From Exophiala sp. HKRS030 (lineage: Eukaryota; Ascomycota; Eurotiomycetes; Chaetothyriales; Herpotrichiellaceae), in NCBI GenBank assembly GCA_023897205.1, contig JAHWDD010000001.1, positions 2,294,001 through 2,358,000 on the forward strand: a stretch of DNA of 64,000 nucleotides, written 5' to 3'. The notes under the pieces are model-generated. The model was not told the DNA's origin, searched no databases, and saw nothing but the letters and a program-made list of their open reading frames with translations. This document shows, piece after piece, positions 59,301-64,000 of the stretch; position 1 is the first letter of the stretch; every line of letters begins with the position of its first letter. A program made the translations under genes and the position numbers.

Positions 59301-62300
59301 GGTCCATCTGGACCTTTGCAAATCTTCTCGAATCACGACCCAAGGGCTGGGTCCGCCCAAAATCCGTCTGGCGCGTCTTCTGGTGCCGTCTCAGACCCAA
59401 AAGAGACTAGATCAGGTCCAGTGCTTCTAAATTCTAGGGCCCACCAGCATGTCGGTCAGGGACCCCGTCATCAACAAACAAGACGTACCCTCCAGTGTCC
59501 GCACTCAAAGTAACCGTCTTAGTTCATGGGTCTTGACCGATCTTGTGCACCTTACCGGCAGTTATCCTGCAGAGTTTAGAACGAGTGTAACTGAATCGTT
59601 TGGTCCGCTTTCGATGTCATGTGCTTAATGGGCCTGCCTGGCATTGCCTTTATAAAAGGAAACGTATGAACGGAGAGTATCCCGATGCATGGAGAACCAG
59701 ATCTTGTGTGAAGCTCGACAGTACTGTACAAATTTCAGATGTCGGTTGAACGACTCGATCTTTGGGCTCGGAACGTGTTCGTGGTCTCGAGTTTCGAGAA
59801 GCGGATATTTGTGCAGATCTTCTCCCCTGAGAGTGTTGTGTGTTTTAAGACTCACCGAGTCATGAGCATATTAGCTGGAATTCTTCAGCGATTACGTCCA
59901 CATAGTTCTAAAGAGGGGAGTCTTTAGCATGAAGCCTTCCCAATGCGTCCACAATAGATAGTCGAGCAACATCTCTAGGATCATCAGGCCCACCGATCGA
60001 CAACGACGAGGCCCAAAAAATCGAACATGAACGACTACCGACCTTTTCGGCAACGGCACACTTGCGCAGCAATTGGATATTCCTCGACCACGCCCTAGTC
60101 TGGTTTCCCTGGATCTCTGTGTACCCTGTATGGAGCACTTGCGGTAAATGAAAAGGATGACACTCGACTTGTAGCCTGTGTGAGAAATTCCCCGAGGCTC
60201 ATCTTACGTCGGTTCTCAGGGTGGGTTTGGCGTAGGGCTTGTTTGAGAATGAACGCCCAATATCCCCGGGTTGTTGTGAGAGGACCTTTTCATCACGGAC
60301 AGATGGCGATTGCGGATGTGAAATTGTAATGTAGCTTGAAGCAAAGTCTATGGCGTTGCCTATGAAAGCGTAATGTCAGAACTCACTTATTGTCAGGACT
60401 CAAGAGTCTCTTCAGACTCAGTAAACCCGGCCAGAACCACCGATGTGGCGCACCCTCGGGAGTGAATAACGCGTACAAGTCCTCACACTTTAGAACCCAC
60501 AGGACTTCTTGAGCCACTGTGCACATGGCGATATTTTGACGAATTTGAAACACGATGTGTTTGTGGCTAATTCTTTAATGCTGAGTGGCTTGGTGCTGGT
60601 TGAAGTTGCTCTTACGGGACTGCTACGAAGTACACTTTCCCGGACTTCATCGCGCATCTTCGACCGGGCCTGTTCAGAACAGGCAGATTTTGACGGGCCG
60701 TCTTGAGCCAATGATAGGAATTAGTTGTCCCTCAAAGACCAGCCATCGTTGATTGAGTCTTCAGCTGGCTGTCTTGGAGCAACCTGTGTAAAATGCTATC
60801 AAGAAGTCCATTCCAGACCATCAGATTCCAAGACAAGCCAGCTCTCATTGCCAAGTGGATGATCTTCCACAGATGGCTTTCGCTTATCTGGGAGAACCGC
60901 AAGGATAACCACTAACAAATGATGGATTAAGCATCCCCAAAGTGTGCGAATTGTGTGTGCCGTGGTGTGATAATAATCTATTGGATGGTACGATATCAAG
61001 GCAATGCTCACGCAACCACGTGAGGTCGAGGACTTGAAGCTGTGACTATGGAAATCATTCTTGTAATCCGTACCAAGCATGTTGAACCGTCCACGCCCAC
61101 CACCCACGCCCGCCACGCTTTCGTGGGCCTGAGTACCTTAGGCGCTGACTGCTAATGGCTTTGCCCCTCTCGCATCGACTTAAGTGCTCGTGGGCTGATA
61201 GGGCACTAATGATCGGCAGCATGAATACGAAGACATTAAATGGCTTGAAAACTATGCAAGGAGCAGGTGTTGACGTGAATCCTGGAGAGATCTGTCCAAA
61301 TAGCGCGGTGTTTCTCAGCATTATCTGAGGGGCAAAACTCAGGACATTCCGTCCAGCTTATCCATCTTCCTTGAAGAGGTCAGTGGAACCGATGCCACGA
61401 ACAGCCTTTGCTTTTGCTGCAAGCTGATGCACTATCTCAACCTCAATCGACGCTGGAAGCGACCCGTGAAATCTCCAGAAGATACAATACAGGGATCGAA
61501 AACTGTAGAGTCCAACGGTCATTACAGGGGAATCTGGCCAGAATTCGAGGGACATCAGTAGCTGATTGATAGTGGCGTCCATGCAAAAAGCCTGGAATGT
61601 CCCATTGTCCTTGATATCTCCCATCTTGGTGGCAGGCCTCGACTTTTCCGAGGATGCTCTCCACTTTCGGCGAATCAATCGAGATCAAAGGCAGAAAACA
61701 TTCCGAGTCAAACACGAATTACATACTTTTTTTTTCGAGATCTGTAGGCAATATTTGGTGGTCCTGGGGTAGTACGGAGTAAGGAGACCACGGAAGACTT
61801 AGTCATGAAAGTTATAATGTGATGGATGCCGTCATCTTCTGCATTAGAGCTGGAATAAGTTTCGTGTGGCACTGTTTTTCTCCCGAAGCAATGGATTAAC
61901 ACATGCCTGGCTCGGCCCTGTTTGACACTGATTCGAGTGACATATTCTTATCCGATCCTCGTGGGTGCATGGACTGCGTGCAGTTTGACAGCTGTGGGTC
62001 TCAACAGGACTCCTCGAGATCGTCATTTTTCGTTGGAAGTGGGAGGGTGGACGATTCCGTCCTCACGTGCGGTTTTACCTCGGCAACCTCGAATGACAAT
62101 CCAGCAGCAGGTGCAAAGGAAGAAACGACTTGGAGGCTCATTCTTGCCAATTCTTTCCCTATGTACTAACATGGTACCTAAAATGCCTTGTTCCTGCCTC
62201 TCTGAGTTTTTCATAAGTTCCTGGGTTCCTGCCGTAGCTGAGCTCCCTAACTCAAAAAGGAAGTCTGGACCTGGTGTGCCTGCGGTGCCTGCAGTGCCCG

Positions 62301-64000
62301 CTGTCGGGTACATGCTAAGGATGCATCGTTTGGTGCTTTAAGCTCAAAGTTCCAGGTACCCAAGTACTTACCGCCGTACCCCCGTTCAGGGTTATTGACC
62401 CGTCCATGGTCGTCACAACTTGGCGGTGGGAGAAGGTGCCTTGTGAACCTAGGACACCCTCGTCCGGTCTGTGGTTTGCCTAACATTCCCTTAGTCCCTG
62501 ATACCCTGAAATGCCCGGGCAGGTGATGGTTGGGACGCCCGAGGACCACGACTAGTTAATTATGAACAATCTCAACCACCTAGATATCTAAGTGAGGGGT
62601 ACTGTGTCTGTACGTGAATATCGCCAGGTATGGCAGGCACGGGCAGGTACCCAAGGTACCTTACGCGGCATTCCCCCTTGCAACCCTGGGATAGGAAGGA
62701 GCTACGGACTCTGGCTTACGGACTGCAGGAGCCATTGGTCACTCACTGTAGCTACGGAACTGGGAAGGTACGAAGTACATGTAGTTACTAGGCACAATAC
62801 GGAAGCTTCCACATTTCCCCCTCCAGAGGAAAAAAATTCTTGAAAGGCAAATTCTTTCTCGCGTCAAAGGCGTCAATTCTGTTAAAGCACGCCGACCCTA
62901 GGTGGCTAGGTACGTACAAAACCCCTCAAGGATATTCTCGCGTCTGGTCTCGTCTTACACCTTACTCCACAGAATGTCTTGAGTCTATCCTGCCTCCCTT
63001 GTACCATCCCCACGATAGGGGTTAGGTATGACATTTACCTGCGCCCTACCGAAACCCATCACGACTTCAGTCCTCGCACGCCGAGCAACCTTGAGTGGAA
63101 TTCTGCCACCGCAGAGAAAACCTGTCAGCAAAATTTCCCGAGTCTCGCCTACATATGCAAGTGTAGGCAGGGCACTGTTTCACAAGGCGAAGAGTTCCGA
63201 CGGATCCCTGTCTCTCCGGCCTGACAGTCGCAAGGCGCCAGCCCTACTAGTCACATCTACCGGCATGAAAGTACCTCCACTGTAGCCCTCTGCCTACGGA
63301 GTACAGGCTCACCAGAACCGTACCGAATGACAATCGCTCTCCTTTTCCACTAAATGCTGGCAACTGACTAGTAATCGGCTCTCGAATTTGGGAGTATTCA
63401 GGCCAATATATCGTCATTGCCATCCCTAGGGCGAGCAACATCTTGGGTAGCGGCAGTGCTTCCTGTTCTTGTCAACTTTGATTTCGTCACTTGTCTAGAG
63501 CCATCTGCTTATTGAGGTTGATGCGAGGCATTCTCTAGCAAAGCCCTCGCTCTATTTCGGTAAGGATTTTCCACCTGTGAAAAGCCTGGCATGTCTACTA
63601 AGAAGCCCCCTTGAACATGGCCGCTAAGCCAGCATTTCCGATCACGGCTGTCAAAAACGGAGACTTGGGTACGCAGAGACTTACGGACCCTGATCCGCTT
63701 TTGAAAAGACGGATTCGTCTTCCCAATATCGGTAGATGAAAGTGGAAGCTGTCCATGGCCCATTCTACAAAGTTTTCTTCGCGACGCGTTAGGTGCGTGG
63801 CACTGGTATCTTCAAAGACCGCTCTATGATCACCATCATAATCATGAAAATCTCGCCGTTGAGTTTTGAGACAGGATAAACCTGGAAGACGACATCGCCC
63901 CGTCTCTTGTTTCACACGCGTCGCCAGCCCGTGCGCGAAAGCCCACATTCATATCCTGGTGAATATGGATCCGACATATATTTGGAAGTCTCCATCTGAC
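56305..64000. other. Gene-poor right end, 7.7 kb
   Basis: No recognisable gene. The longest frame (58839-59513 plus, 224 codons, without ATG) has no conserved motif and biased composition. The TACGGAGTA motif is frequent here (58173, 59174, 61773, 63295, plus near matches at 58063 and 59206). Part of 62160-63300 is rich in GGTACC/TAGGTA tracts and short GCCTGCGGT-like repeats. The region may hold non-coding transcripts or the 5' side of a gene beyond the window. Confidence 0.45.
58173..63303. repeat. Cluster of TACGGAGTA/TACTCCGTA motifs
   Basis: Four exact copies (58173-58181, 59174-59182, 61773-61781, 63295-63303) and two near copies (58063-58071, 59206-59213) in 5.1 kb. Four more exact copies are elsewhere in the window. 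Some extend to GTAC-GGA-GTAC, whose arms are complementary. Confidence 0.6.

Noticed and set aside
58839..59513. 224-codon frame in the right desert
   Set aside because: It starts without ATG, has no conserved motif and looks compositionally random.
1..64000. CRISPR arrays, bacterial operons, insertion sequences
   Set aside because: The window is eukaryotic; no regular repeat-spacer array or terminal inverted repeats with transposase were seen.

Overview
This window looks like nuclear chromosomal DNA of a filamentous ascomycete (Pezizomycotina). The genes carry short spliceosomal introns, mostly 46-92 nt, with GT(A/G)NGT donors, CTAAC/CTGAC-like branch sites and YAG acceptors. Several families are typical of filamentous fungi: a Zn2Cys6 regulator with a fungal transcription-factor domain, a DUF7918-type protein, a DUF2423 protein, a CRIB-domain protein and Mso1. 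Base composition looks close to balanced. A class such as Eurotiomycetes is possible, but the sequence does not prove it. I saw no rRNA, tRNA, CRISPR array or intact transposon.

Layout, left to right. 1-7.3 kb: SEC16 N-terminus (minus, runs off the edge), then NEO1 P4-ATPase and MSO1 (plus). 9.3-10.5 kb: a spliced gene of unknown function. 10.5-20.0 kb: a gene desert of about 9.6 kb. 20-29.2 kb: a dense block with YIF1 (minus), SRP101 (plus), EFM4 (minus), EFM7 (plus) and a SIZ/PIAS SUMO ligase (minus). 30.1-38.1 kb: a DUF2423 nucleolar-type protein, a Myb-like protein, the AP-2 mu subunit (minus) and a MOSC protein (minus). 39-46.4 kb: a Zn2Cys6 factor (plus), an arrestin-like protein with a C-terminal PPxY motif (plus) and the oxysterol-binding protein KES1/OSH4 (minus). 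48.6-50 kb: a DUF7918-like protein (minus). 54.1-56.3 kb: a CRIB-domain protein (minus). 56.3-64 kb: a second, 7.7 kb desert.

Three themes stand out. First, about eight of the eighteen genes act in the secretory or endocytic pathway (SEC16, NEO1, MSO1, YIF1, SRP101, AP-2 mu, KES1, arrestin). Second, two eEF1A methyltransferases (EFM4 and EFM7) are transcribed divergently from a 460-bp intergenic region. Third, five genes have reading frames that become continuous if one missing base is restored, usually at a homopolymer. NEO1 and KES1 are the clearest cases. This pattern points to uncorrected single-base deletions in the assembly, though real lesions cannot be excluded. A 9-mer, TACGGAGTA, occurs eight times, always between genes.
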